A stretch of DNA of 64,000 bases, taken from positions 372,001 to 436,000 of the forward strand of contig CAWDAZ010000006.1 of assembly GCA_963800475.1 (NCBI GenBank), in the 5' to 3' direction. Position numbers and translations under genes: made by a program. Under the pieces are notes generated by a model. The model did no database searches. It had not been told where the DNA came from and worked only from the letters and a program-made list of their open reading frames with translations. Source of the DNA: Palsa-465 sp963800475 (GTDB lineage: Bacteria > Actinomycetota > Thermoleophilia > Solirubrobacterales > Solirubrobacteraceae). Of the stretch, positions 49,613-57,559 are shown piece by piece. How positions within the stretch are numbered: the stretch's first letter is position 1; each line of letters begins with the position of its first letter.

Positions 49613-50816
49613 CGAGCTTGCGTAGCTCCTGGCGGGCGATCGAGCGCTTGTGGACCTCGTCGGGCCCGTCGGCGAAGCGCAGCGTCCGCAGGTGCGCGTA
49701 CATCGCCGCGAGCGGGAAGTCGTCCGACACCCCGCCGCCACCGTGAACCTGAATCGCGCGGTCGATCACCTTCAGGGCGGCGGCCGGCGCCGCGACCTTG
49801 ATCGCGGAGATCTCGGTGCGCGCGTGCTTGTTGCCGACCGTGTCCATCAGCCATGCCGCCTTGAGCGTCAGCAGCCGCGCCATGTCGATCTCGATCCGCG
49901 ACTCGGCGATCCAGTCCTGGATGTTGGCGCGCTGGGCGATCGGCTTGCCCCACGTGACGCGCGACACGGCCCGCTCGCACATCAGCTCGAGCGCGCGCTC
50001 GGCGGCGCCGATCGTCCGCATGCAGTGGTGGATCCGGCCGGGCCCGAGCCGGGCCTGGGCGATCAGGAAGCCGTCGCCCTCGTTGGCGATCAGGTTCGAG
50101 GCGGGTACGCGGACGTCCTCGAACACGATCTCCGCGTGGCTCTCCTGATCGACGTAGCCGAACACGCGCAGGTTGCGGATGATGTTGACCCCGGGCGTGT
50201 CGGGCTCGACGAGGATCATCGACTGCTGCCTGAAGGTCGGGCCGTCGGGGTCGGTCTTGCCCATCACGATGAAGACCTTGCAGCGGTCGCGCATCGCCCC
50301 CGACGCCCACCACTTGCGGCCGTTGAGGACGTACTCGTCGCCGTCGCGCTCGATCCGGAGCTGGATGTTGGTGGCGTCCGAGCTGGCGACCTCGGGCTCG
50401 GTCATCACGAATGCCGAGCGGATCTCCCCCTCGAGCAGGGGCTTCAGCCACCGCTCGTGCTGCTCGGGCGATCCGAACAGCGTCAGCACCTCCATGTTGC
50501 CGGTGTCGGGCGCTGCGCAGTTGGTGGCCTCCGAGGCGATGTGGCTGCGGCCCATGATCTCGGCGAGCGGCGCGTAGTCGAGGTTCGAGACCCCGGGCGC
50601 CATGTCGTCGGGGGCGGCGTGGGGGAGGAACAGGTTCCACAGCCCGGCCGCCCGCGCGCGCTCCTTGAGCTCCTCGATCACCGGCGGATGGCCGTGCGGG
50701 TTGCCCAACTTGCTTAGTTGCTCTTCGTAGACCGCCTCGTTGGGATAGATGTGCTCGTCCATGAACCCGAGCAGCCGCTCGCGCAGCTCCTTGCAGCGGT
50801 CTGAGAACTCGAATTC
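49587..50816 (-). CDS. Acyl-CoA dehydrogenase
   Basis: 409 residues from ATG 50816, which has GGGAGAGGG just before it. The family signatures run in order: KCRELRERLL-type N-terminal helices (CKELRERLLGFMDEHIYPNE), FVMTEPEVASSDATNIQLRI, YVLNGRKWWASGA, then the flavin-binding region and QVHGGGGVSDDFPLAAMYAH near the C-terminus. ACAD10/11-type rather than classic short-chain. Introduces the alpha-beta double bond of an acyl-CoA, passing electrons to ETF. Divergent from an SDR gene. Confidence 0.92.
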   Translation of the reverse strand, partial: EFEFSDRCKELRERLLGFMDEHIYPNEAVYEEQLSKLGNPHGHPPVIEELKERARAAGLWNLFLPHAAPDDMAPGVSNLDYAPLAEIMGRSHIASEATNCAAPDTGNMEVLTLFGSPEQHERWLKPLLEGEIRSAFVMTEPEVASSDATNIQLRIERDGDEYVLNGRKWWASGAMRDRCKVFIVMGKTDPDGPTFRQQSMILVEPDTPGVNIIRNLRVFGYVDQESHAEIVFEDVRVPASNLIANEGDGFLIAQARLGPGRIHHCMRTIGAAERALELMCERAVSRVTWGKPIAQRANIQDWIAESRIEIDMARLLTLKAAWLMDTVGNKHARTEISAIKVAAPAAALKVIDRAIQVHGGGGVSDDFPLAAMYAHLRTLRFADGPDEVHKRSIARQELRKLATEEPVPA

Positions 50817-50877
50817 CATGTCCCTCTCCCTTCGGTCGGCGGCGGCGACGTCCATCGTATTTCAATAAGGTCAGCCC

Positions 50878-51675
50878 ATGGAGCTCGCTGACCGCACCGT
50901 CGTGATCACCGGCGCGGGCAGCGGCATCGGCGCCGCGCTCGCACGCCGGTTCGCCGCCGAGTCGCCGAGAGCGCTGGTGCTCGCCGACCTCAACCGCGAC
51001 GGCGTCGAGGCCGTGGCGCAGGAAGTCGGCGGGGTCGCGGTCGAGACCGACGTCGGGCGCGAGGACGGCATCAAGGCGCTGATCGAGCGCGCCACCGAGG
51101 TCGCCGGGCCGATCGACGTGTTCTTCTCGAACGCGGGGATCGGCGGCGCGCACGGCGGTCCCGAGATCCCGGACGAGATCTGGGAGCGCGCGTGGCGGGT
51201 CAATGTGATGGCCCACATCTGGGCGGCGCGCGCGCTGCTTCCGGAGATGGTCGAGCGCGGCGACGGGTATCTGCTGAGCACCGCCTCGGCGGCGGGGATC
51301 CTCACCGAGGTCGGGACGCAGGTGTACTCGGTCACCAAGCACGCCGCGGTGTCGGTCGCCGAGTGGCTGTCGATCAACTACGGCGACGCCGGCATCAAGG
51401 TCTCGTGCCTGTGCCCGCTCGGGGTCCGCACGCCGATGCTCGAGGGCGCGCTCGAGGAGTCGACGAGCGGCGCGGCGCTGCTGCGTGACGAGCTGCTCGA
51501 GCCCGGTGAAGTGGCAGACGTTGTCGTCGAGGCGATCCGGGACGAGCGGTTCCTGATCTTCCCGCACCCGCAGGTCGCCAAGTACATGGCGTTCAAGGGC
51601 GGCGACAACGAGCGCTGGCTGGCCGGGATGCGGCGGATGGTGCGCCAGGCGCGCGAGGCCGGAGCCTCTGGCTGA
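50878..51675 (+). CDS. Short-chain dehydrogenase/reductase
   Basis: 265 residues. The NAD(P) motif is TVVITGAGSGIGAALARRFA with DLNRDG after beta-2. FFSNAGIGGAHGG contains the conserved NAG, LLSTASAAGILTEV the catalytic Ser, and YSVTKHAAVSVAEWL the Tyr-x3-Lys. The C-terminus is slightly extended. A classical SDR acting on a hydroxyl or keto group of an unknown substrate. The shared intergenic region with acyl-CoA dehydrogenase suggests a lipid-related role. Confidence 0.92.
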   Translation: MELADRTVVITGAGSGIGAALARRFAAESPRALVLADLNRDGVEAVAQEVGGVAVETDVGREDGIKALIERATEVAGPIDVFFSNAGIGGAHGGPEIPDEIWERAWRVNVMAHIWAARALLPEMVERGDGYLLSTASAAGILTEVGTQVYSVTKHAAVSVAEWLSINYGDAGIKVSCLCPLGVRTPMLEGALEESTSGAALLRDELLEPGEVADVVVEAIRDERFLIFPHPQVAKYMAFKGGDNERWLAGMRRMVRQAREAGASG

Positions 51676-51741
51676 GCCCCGAGCCTAGGACCCGCTCAGC
51701 GCGATCGGGGCCGCCAGCGCCTGGTCGGGAATCCCGGGCGC

Positions 51742-52467
51742 CTACGGATGCAGGTGGAGCAGGTGGCGCACGTGGCGGAAGAATCGCCCGAAGCGGGTGT
51801 GCCCCTGCGCCACGAGCCCGGTCGCGCCGAACAGCAGCGCCAGCACCCCGACCAGCCCCAGCAGCACCGCGACGGTGTGCGGCCAGCGCCGCTCGAGGAA
51901 CCCTCGTCCCTTGGCGAGCAGCCGCTCGGACCGCTCGCCCGCGAACGAGAGCGTCACGATGATCGCCAGCAGCGGCGCGATGAAGCAGACGTTGAAGACG
52001 AGCAGCAGCAGGAGCTGGTTCAGCGGTCCGAGGCCCGAGGCGAGGATCGCGGCGATCGCGGCGAAGTACGGGAACGCGGTCGGGAGCTCGATCGCGCTGA
52101 TCGACGCCCCGAGAATCGCGCTCGACCGCCCCTTGGGGTTGGTCGCCGGCAGCCCCCGGGCGATCAGCCGCTCGCGGTTGCTCCACAGCATCGCGGCCGC
52201 CAGCAGCAGCCCGATCCCGACGGCGAGCTCGACGACGTGGCGGACCGTCGCGTGCAGGTGCGGGATCAGCGACCGCAGCAGCTGGCCCGGCCCGATCGCG
52301 ATCAGCGCGCCCCCGAACAGGTACACGGCGAACACCGCGAGCGTGAACTCGATCACCGTGCGCCGGCCCTTGTCCCCGGTCGCCAGGAACAGCGCCGGCG
52401 CGATCGTCGATGGGTTCAGGGAATCGGCGAGGCCGATCGAGATCATCAGTCCCAGCAGGCGGACCAT
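51742..52467 (-). CDS. GAP/Sap-family membrane protein (LysE/DsbD-like fold)
   Basis: 241 residues with six hydrophobic helices (for example LGLMISIGLADSLNPSTIAP, AVFAVYLFGGALIAIGPG, VVELAVGIGLLLAAAMLW, LLLLLVFNVCFIAPLLAIIV). The start SLNPSTI is the conserved sequence of the GAP (sulfolipid-1-addressing) family of the LysE superfamily. In mycobacteria these help move lipids to the surface; here a lipid export role is only inferred. The His-rich tail is unusual. Confidence 0.78.
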   Translation of the reverse strand: MVRLLGLMISIGLADSLNPSTIAPALFLATGDKGRRTVIEFTLAVFAVYLFGGALIAIGPGQLLRSLIPHLHATVRHVVELAVGIGLLLAAAMLWSNRERLIARGLPATNPKGRSSAILGASISAIELPTAFPYFAAIAAILASGLGPLNQLLLLLVFNVCFIAPLLAIIVTLSFAGERSERLLAKGRGFLERRWPHTVAVLLGLVGVLALLFGATGLVAQGHTRFGRFFRHVRHLLHLHP

Positions 52468-52506
52468 GCGGGGAGATTCTTCCCTGCCGGCCCGCCTCAG
52501 GCCAGC

Positions 52507-52926
52507 TCAAGCGAAAAGCAGGTCCTCGGCCTCGTCCTCTCCGACCGGCTCCTGGCAGGTCGGGCACCACCAGCGAGCCTCCAGATCGGTGCCGCACGCG
52601 GCGTGCCGCGGAGCATGCTCGCCGGCGACGTTTCGGGCGCCCCAGCCGGCCAGCAGCCGCAGCGCGCCGGTCAGCTCGCGGCCGGCCGCGCTCAGCTCGT
52701 ACACGAACCGCGGGGGGCGCTCGGAGTACGGGCGCGCGACCACCAGCGCGTCGCGCTCGAGCGCACGCAGGCGCTGCGTGAGCACGTTGGGAGCGATCCC
52801 GCCGACCTCCTGCTGGAGCTCGCCGAACCGCTTCGGGCCGTCGAGCAGCGCGGCGATCAAGAGCAGCGTCCAGCGGTCGCCGACCGCGTCCAGCGCCGAT
52901 GCGAGCGGAGACAGGATGGTTTCCAT
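52507..52926 (-). CDS. HxlR-family winged-helix regulator with a zinc-ribbon-like tail
   Basis: About 139 residues. The HxlR core is DAVGDRWTLLLIAALLDGPK, RFGELQQEVGGIAPNVLTQR, LRALERDALVVARPYSERPP and YELSAAGRELTGALRLLAGW. The C-terminus adds CGTDLEARWWCPTCQEPV, a Cys4-like motif suited to zinc or redox sensing. ATG 52926 is taken as a leaderless start because the -10 TATCAT on this strand ends 6-7 bases before it. It is divergent from the twin HtrA genes, with a 17-bp palindrome between, and probably represses them or itself. Confidence 0.85.
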   Translation of the reverse strand: METILSPLASALDAVGDRWTLLLIAALLDGPKRFGELQQEVGGIAPNVLTQRLRALERDALVVARPYSERPPRFVYELSAAGRELTGALRLLAGWGARNVAGEHAPRHAACGTDLEARWWCPTCQEPVGEDEAEDLLFA

Positions 52927-52932
52927 GCCCAA

Positions 52933-52963
52933 ATGATATGATACTGACTTGCAAGTTGCAAGT
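52933..52963 (-). promoter_or_regulatory. Promoter and palindromic operator of the HxlR gene
   Basis: ACTTGCAA-G-TTGCAAGT (52947-52963) is a perfect 8-bp palindrome about a central base. On the minus strand TTGCAA serves as -35, with a 17-base spacer and TATCAT (52938-52933) as -10. The expected start is about 52926, the A of the ATG. A bound dimer would cover the promoter. Confidence 0.6.
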
Positions 52964-52978
52964 AACTAGGAGTTTCGC

Positions 52979-53872
52979 ATGGCTGTATCACTGCTTGAAG
53001 AAATCGAGGCCTCCGTGCAGACGGCGGTCGAACGGACCGGGCCGGCGGTTGTCGGGATCGGTCGTGGATGGGGACGCGGCTCGGGGTTCGTGCTGGCCCC
53101 CGGGAGGGTCTTGACCAGCGCGCACAACGTCCGCCACGACGAGGCGACGGTGACGTTCGCCGACGGGCGCCAGGCGTCCGGTCGCGTGCTCGGGTCCGAC
53201 GGCGACCTCGACCTCGCCGTGATCGAGGTCGAAACCGGCGACGCCCCGGCCGTCGAATGGCCGGCGGCCGCGGAGCCGGTCCCCGCCGGCCGCGCGGTGC
53301 TGGCGCTCGCCAACCCCGGCGGCCGCGGGCTGCGTGTCACCCCCGGGTTCGTGTCCTCCGCGGCGCGGAGCTTCCGCGGGCCGCGCGGCAGGCGCGTGTC
53401 GGGCGCGATCGAGCACACCGCGGCGCTGCCACGAGGCTCTGCGGGCGGCCCGCTGATCGACGTCGAGGGCCGGCTGCTGGGAATCAACGCCGTCCGGGTC
53501 GATCCTGGCCTGATCCTTGCGCTGCCGGCGGACGCGACGGTCCGCGACCGCGTCGATGCGCTCGGCCGCGGCGAGCGCCCGAAGACGGTGCGGCTCGGCG
53601 TCGCGATCGCGCCGCCACGGGTCGCCCGCCGGCTGCGGCGCGCGGTTGGCTTGCCCGAGCGCGACGGCCTGCTGGTGCGCGCCGTCGAGTCCGGCAGCGC
53701 CGCCGAACGCGCCGGGCTCGAGCGCGGTGATCTGATCGTCGGCGCGGGCGGGTCCGCCGTCGATCGCGTGGACGCGCTGTACGAGGCGCTCGACGCCGCC
53801 CGGGCGGGCGGCGAGCTCGAGCTGCAGATCGTGCGCGGCGCCGACGAACGCGACGTCACGGTCGCGCTCTAG
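52979..53872 (+). CDS. HtrA/DegP-like serine protease with PDZ domain, no signal peptide
   Basis: 297 residues. The trypsin-like domain has His49 in VLTSAHNV, Asp78 in GDLDLAVIE and Ser154 in RGSAGGPLID. A single PDZ domain follows (about 200-290; DGLLVRAVESGSAAERAGLE, RGDLIVGAGG). There is no signal peptide or anchor, unusual for HtrA, so it should stay in the cytoplasm unless exported otherwise. The start AGGAG-TTTCGC-ATG is a good ribosome site. It lies opposite the HxlR gene and 9 bp before a second HtrA. Confidence 0.88.
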   Translation: MAVSLLEEIEASVQTAVERTGPAVVGIGRGWGRGSGFVLAPGRVLTSAHNVRHDEATVTFADGRQASGRVLGSDGDLDLAVIEVETGDAPAVEWPAAAEPVPAGRAVLALANPGGRGLRVTPGFVSSAARSFRGPRGRRVSGAIEHTAALPRGSAGGPLIDVEGRLLGINAVRVDPGLILALPADATVRDRVDALGRGERPKTVRLGVAIAPPRVARRLRRAVGLPERDGLLVRAVESGSAAERAGLERGDLIVGAGGSAVDRVDALYEALDAARAGGELELQIVRGADERDVTVAL

Positions 53873-53881
53873 GAGGCCGTG

Positions 53882-54877
53882 ATGGCGACGATCGAGCGCG
53901 AACCACTCGAAGCCGGCGAGGACCCGGCTGCGACCGAGGCCGAGGCGCTCGACGCGTACTCGCGGGTGGTCGTGGACATCGCCGAGCGGCTGGCGCCGTC
54001 GGTGGCGAACCTCCGCGTCGTGCGCCGGAGCCGGCGCTGGTCGATGCCGGCCGGCGCCGGCAGCGCGGTGGCGCTGACGCCGGACGGTTTTCTGCTCACC
54101 TCGGCGCACGTCGTGGCGGGGCCGGGGCGCAGCGGTCGCGCTGCGCTCGTCGACGGGCGCGAGCTGAAGTTCGAGATCGCCGGCGCAGACCGGCTCTCGG
54201 ACCTCGCCGTGCTGCGAGCCGAGGGCGGCGAGCTCGAGCCCGCGGTGCTCGGCGAGGCCGAGGAGCTGCGGGTCGGCCAGCTGGTGGTCGCGATCGGAAA
54301 CCCGAACGGGTTCGCCGGCTCGGTCACGGCCGGGGTCGTGTCGGCGCTCGGGCGCTCGCTGCCCGCCCGCTCGGGTCGAGCCGTCCGCTACATCGACAAC
54401 GTGATCCAGACCGACGCGGCGCTCAACCCCGGCAACTCCGGGGGCGCGCTGGTCGACAGCCGCGGCCGGGTGGTCGGGATCAACACCGCCGTCGCCGGTG
54501 TCGGGCTCGGGCTGGCGGTGCCGATCAACGCGGCCACGCGCCAGATCGTCGCGGCGCTGATGCGCGACGGCCGGGTGCGCCGGGCGTACGTCGGGATCGC
54601 CGGGGGGCCGCGCCCACTCCCGCCTCACGCGCGCGTGAAGCTGGGGAGGACCGGCGGCCTCGAGGTCGTCGAGGTGGCCGATGGCAGCCCCGCCCAGCGG
54701 GCCGGGCTGCGGGCCGAGGATCTGATCGTCGAGCTCGGCGGCGAGCCGGTCGAGCGCGCCGACGACGTGCAACGGCTGATGACCGAGGCCGCGATCGGAG
54801 AGCCGCTCCCGGCCCGGGTGCTGCGCGGCGAGCGGTGGTTCGACCTCGAGCTTCGGCCGGTCGAGCTGGTCGAGTAG
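53882..54877 (+). CDS. HtrA/DegP-like serine protease with PDZ domain, no signal peptide
   Basis: 331 residues from ATG 53882, five bases after AGGAGG (GTG 53879 also in frame). The triad is His76 (LLTSAHVVAG), Asp107 (RLSDLAVLR) and Ser186 (NPGNSGGALVD). The PDZ domain starts about 235 (RAYVGIAGG, then GGLEVVEVADGSPAQRAGL). The first 25 residues are acidic and probably flexible. No export signal. It is a paralogue of the preceding protease and probably co-transcribed. The pair may act as one stress-response protein quality unit. Confidence 0.9.
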   Translation: MATIEREPLEAGEDPAATEAEALDAYSRVVVDIAERLAPSVANLRVVRRSRRWSMPAGAGSAVALTPDGFLLTSAHVVAGPGRSGRAALVDGRELKFEIAGADRLSDLAVLRAEGGELEPAVLGEAEELRVGQLVVAIGNPNGFAGSVTAGVVSALGRSLPARSGRAVRYIDNVIQTDAALNPGNSGGALVDSRGRVVGINTAVAGVGLGLAVPINAATRQIVAALMRDGRVRRAYVGIAGGPRPLPPHARVKLGRTGGLEVVEVADGSPAQRAGLRAEDLIVELGGEPVERADDVQRLMTEAAIGEPLPARVLRGERWFDLELRPVELVE

Positions 54878-54993
54878 CGAGCAGCTGACGAGCGACTAGC
54901 TAAACTGGCGCCCCGTCGCCCGGTGGCGTAGATGGTTCTGCCCGCTGCCGGTTTGCGTCTAGTCCTGATCACCCCCGTACGGGAAGCAACGAG

Positions 54994-55158
54994 ATGGCCC
55001 GTGGAGACGTCCGGATTGCCGTAACTCTCGCGTGCGAAGAGTGCAAGCGCCGGAACTACCAGACGAACAAGAGCAAGCGCAACGATCCCGAGCGACTGCA
55101 GCTGCGCAAGTACTGCCGCTGGTGCCGGTGCCACACCGCGCACCGCGAGACGCGCTGA
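54994..55158 (+). CDS. rpmG: 50S ribosomal protein L33
   Basis: 54 residues, hand-translated. RIAVTLACEECKRRNYQTNK and LRKYCRWCRCHTAHRETR are the L33 sequence with the zinc-ribbon cysteine pairs (CEEC and CRWC, C+ form). It begins the rpmG-secE-nusG cluster in the usual actinobacterial order. ATG 54994 follows GGGAAGCAACGAG. A -10-like TAAACT (54901-54906) upstream may start the transcript. Confidence 0.93.
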   Translation: MARGDVRIAVTLACEECKRRNYQTNKSKRNDPERLQLRKYCRWCRCHTAHRETR

Positions 55159-55173
55159 GCTCAGGAGCGCTTC

Positions 55174-55713
55174 GTGGCTCGTAACCGCAAACGCGCGAAG
55201 GATCGCCGTGCCCGCCGGCCGCAGCCGGTGGCCAGTCGGCGTGCCGACGGCCGTGCGGAGACCTCCGCTCAGCCCGAGCCGGTCGAGCGCCTCGAGGAGG
55301 AAATCGTGCCGGGCCCGACGGCTCCCCATCCGGACGAGCTCGCACCGGACCCGCTCCAGCATGCCGCCCCCGACGTCGAGCTGGCCGACGCGCAGATCGC
55401 GACGGGCGGCTCGGGGGTCGGCGACGCGGAGTTCCAGCACGAGGAAGAGCTCGTCGAGCAGGAGCTCGAGGAGCAGCGCGAGGAGCGCGTCGCGCATCCC
55501 GCTCCGGCGCCCGGCGAGCGGCCGAACCTGTTCCCGCGCCTGGTGGGGTTCCTGCAGGGAAGCTGGCGCGAGCTTCAGCGAGTACAGTGGCCGGACCGCC
55601 GTCAGGTGGCGCAGGCGACCGGGGTCGTGCTCGGGTTCGTGATCGTCGCCGGCGTGTTCCTCGGGCTATCCGATCTGGTCGCCCAGAAGCTGGTCAACTT
55701 CATACTGAAATAG
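55174..55713 (+). CDS. secE: Preprotein translocase subunit SecE with a long acidic N-terminal extension
   Basis: 179 residues, GTG start 16 bp after rpmG. The last 60 residues are SecE: FLQGSWRELQRVQWPDRRQV amphipathic helix and transmembrane helix VLGFVIVAGVFLGLSDLVAQ. SecE normally has 60-90 residues in these bacteria. The first 115 here are low-complexity, basic (ARNRKRAKDRRARRP) then acidic (EEELVEQELEEQREERV), probably disordered. It clamps SecY in the protein export channel. Confidence 0.92.
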   Translation: MARNRKRAKDRRARRPQPVASRRADGRAETSAQPEPVERLEEEIVPGPTAPHPDELAPDPLQHAAPDVELADAQIATGGSGVGDAEFQHEEELVEQELEEQREERVAHPAPAPGERPNLFPRLVGFLQGSWRELQRVQWPDRRQVAQATGVVLGFVIVAGVFLGLSDLVAQKLVNFILK

Positions 55714-55754
55714 AGCACGCGGTTTCGCGCGCCTGATCGAGCAGGACACACGGA

Positions 55755-56276
55755 ATGTTTCGCTGGTACGTCGTCAACACATACTCGGGCCACGAGAACA
55801 AGGTCAAGCAGAACCTCGAGCACCGCGTCGTGTCGCTCGGGCAACAGACCGCGGTCAGGCAGATCGTCGTGCCGACGGAGTCCGTCTCGGAGATGAAGGA
55901 CAACCAGAAGGTGACCGTCGAGAAGCGCACGATGCCCGGCTACGTGCTCGTGAACATGGACCTCAACGACGACTCGTGGACGCTCGTCAAGGGCACCCCC
56001 GGCGTGACCGGCTTCGTGGGTGCGTCCAACGAGCCCGTCCCGCTGACCCAGGACGAGGTCAACCGCCTGCTCCACCGCGAGCAGGAGGTCCGCCCGCGCA
56101 GCCGCGCCCAGTTCTCGATCGGCGAGTCGGTGAAGGTGATCTCGGGCCCGCTGTCGGACTTCTCCGGGGAGATCTCCGAGGTCAACGAGGACGCCCAGCG
56201 GCTCAAGGTGCTGGTCTCGATCTTCGGGCGGGAAACGCCCGTCGAAGTAGGCTTCGACCAGGTGAAGAAGATCTAG
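55755..56276 (+). CDS. nusG: Transcription termination/antitermination protein NusG
   Basis: 173 residues. The NGN domain (MFRWYVVNTYSGHENKVKQN, MPGYVLVNMDLNDDSWTLVK, GVTGFVGAS) and KOW domain (FSIGESVKVISGPLSDFSGE, VEVGFDQVKKI) are complete. It links RNA polymerase to Rho or ribosomes. The stop (TAG) immediately precedes the rplK ATG with no gap. Confidence 0.96.
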   Translation: MFRWYVVNTYSGHENKVKQNLEHRVVSLGQQTAVRQIVVPTESVSEMKDNQKVTVEKRTMPGYVLVNMDLNDDSWTLVKGTPGVTGFVGASNEPVPLTQDEVNRLLHREQEVRPRSRAQFSIGESVKVISGPLSDFSGEISEVNEDAQRLKVLVSIFGRETPVEVGFDQVKKI

Positions 56277-56699
56277 ATGGCCAAGAAGGTCCTGACCCAG
56301 ATCAAGCTCCAGGCGCCCGCCGGGCAGGCGAGCCCGGCGCCGCCGGTCGGCCCCGCGCTCGGACAGCACGGGGTCAACATCATGGAGTTCGTAAAGGCGT
56401 TCAACGCCCAGACCCAGTCCGAGGCGGGCACCGTGATCCCGGTCGTGATCACCGTCTACGAGGACCGCTCGTTCACCTTTGAGACCAAGAGCCCGCCGGC
56501 GGCGGTGCTGATCAAGCAGGCGCTCTCGCTCGAGAAGGGCGCGTCCGAGCCGTATCGCGAGACCGTCGGGAAGATCACCCAGGACCAGCTGCGCCAGATC
56601 GCCGAGCGCAAGATGAAGGATCTGAACGCGAACGACATCGACGCGGCCGCGAAGATCATCGCCGGCACCGCCCGCTCGATGGGCGTCGAGGTGGTCTAG
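56277..56699 (+). CDS. rplK: 50S ribosomal protein L11
   Basis: 140 residues. KVLTQIKLQAPAGQASPAPP, VGPALGQHGVNIMEFVKAFN and the C-terminal DLNANDIDAAAKIIAGTARS MGVEVV are typical L11. It binds 23S rRNA at the GTPase centre. Its stop overlaps the GTG start of rplA. Confidence 0.97.
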   Translation: MAKKVLTQIKLQAPAGQASPAPPVGPALGQHGVNIMEFVKAFNAQTQSEAGTVIPVVITVYEDRSFTFETKSPPAAVLIKQALSLEKGASEPYRETVGKITQDQLRQIAERKMKDLNANDIDAAAKIIAGTARSMGVEVV

Positions 56700-57418
56700 T
56701 GGCGCGCCACGGCAAGAAGCACGAGGACGCGCTGAAGCGGCTCGACCGCGAGCGCGAGTACCAGCCCGCCGAGGCGGTCTCGCTCGTGAAGGAGCTCTCG
56801 AGCGCGAAGTTCGACGAGTCGGTTGAGCTGCACGTCCGCACCGGCCTGAACGTGAGGCACGCCGACGAGCAGCTGCGCGGCACGATCGCGCTCCCGAACG
56901 GGCTCGGCAAGGACGTCAAGATCGCCGTGTTCGCACAGGGCGACAAGGCCCGTGAGGCCGAGGAGGCGGGTGCCGACGTGGTTGGCGCCGAGGACCTCGC
57001 GCAGCGGATCCAGGACGGCTTCGATGACTTCGACGTCGCGATCGCGACGCCCGACCTGATGCCCGTCGTCGGCCGGCTCGGGCGGATCCTCGGTCCGGCC
57101 GGGAAGATGCCGAACCCGAAGGTGGGGACGGTCACGATGGACATCGCCAAGGCGGTCGACGAGTCGAAGTCCGGCAAGATCGAGTACCGGACCGACCGCA
57201 ACGCGATCGTCCACCTCGTGATCGGCAAGCGCGACTTCGACGAGCGCCGGCTGCTCGAGAACTACGCGGCCGTGATCGAAGAGCTGGTCCGGGCAAAGCC
57301 GTCGGCCGCGAAGGGCCGCTACCTCCGCTCGATCGTGATCACCACGACGATGGGCCCCGGCGTGAAGGTGGACCCGAGCCGCACCCGCGACATCGTCGAG
57401 GAAGCCGCAGCGGCGTAG
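56699..57418 (+). CDS. rplA: 50S ribosomal protein L1
   Basis: 239 residues, GTG start overlapping the rplK stop. Recognised by AVSLVKELSSAKFDESVELH, RGTIALPNGLGKDVKIAVFA, GRLGRILGPAGKMPNPKVGT and YLRSIVITTTMGPGVKVDPS. It binds the L1 stalk and may repress the L11-L1 mRNA, as in other bacteria. Confidence 0.97.
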   Translation: MARHGKKHEDALKRLDREREYQPAEAVSLVKELSSAKFDESVELHVRTGLNVRHADEQLRGTIALPNGLGKDVKIAVFAQGDKAREAEEAGADVVGAEDLAQRIQDGFDDFDVAIATPDLMPVVGRLGRILGPAGKMPNPKVGTVTMDIAKAVDESKSGKIEYRTDRNAIVHLVIGKRDFDERRLLENYAAVIEELVRAKPSAAKGRYLRSIVITTTMGPGVKVDPSRTRDIVEEAAAA

Positions 57419-57429
57419 ACTTAGCGCAC

Positions 57430-57551
57430 ACAGATTTCTGCCCGAGACCTTCGGCGGCGCTAACAGGCGCGTAAGGCCGGAACAGGTGGAGCATCGAGAC
57501 GAGCCATGTGGCCCGACGCGACGCCCGCCTTAGAGCGGGCGTTATTCGTTT
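57430..57551 (+). ncRNA. L10 leader (ribosomal protein autoregulatory RNA)
   Basis: The 140 bases between rplA and rplJ contain structured segments (GCGGCGCTAACAGGCGCG, GCATCGAGACGAGCC-GGCCCGACGCGACGC) followed by an attenuator hairpin with a T-rich tail. This is the position and plan of the bacterial L10 leader, which binds L10-L12 and controls rplJL. Identified by position and structure; boundaries are approximate. Confidence 0.65.
57522..57551 (+). terminator. Attenuator hairpin before rplJ
   Basis: CGCCCGC (57522-57528), loop CTTAGA, GCGGGCG (57535-57541), then TTATTCGTTT. It lies eight bases before the rplJ start region and is probably controlled by the L10 leader. Confidence 0.75.
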
Positions 57552-57559
57552 GGAGAGCC

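Noticed and set aside
49429..51567. 700-codon minus-strand open frame covering the acyl-CoA dehydrogenase and SDR
   Set aside because: It is an out-of-frame reading of the dehydrogenase and an antisense reading of the SDR.
54900..54993. Possible tRNA before rpmG (GTGGCGTAG-like start)
   Set aside because: No T-arm, anticodon stem or acceptor pairing can be formed.
57506..57559. Upstream GTG start for rplJ
   Set aside because: It would add 18 residues translated from the attenuator hairpin; ATG 57560 has the ribosome site and matches the family N-terminus.
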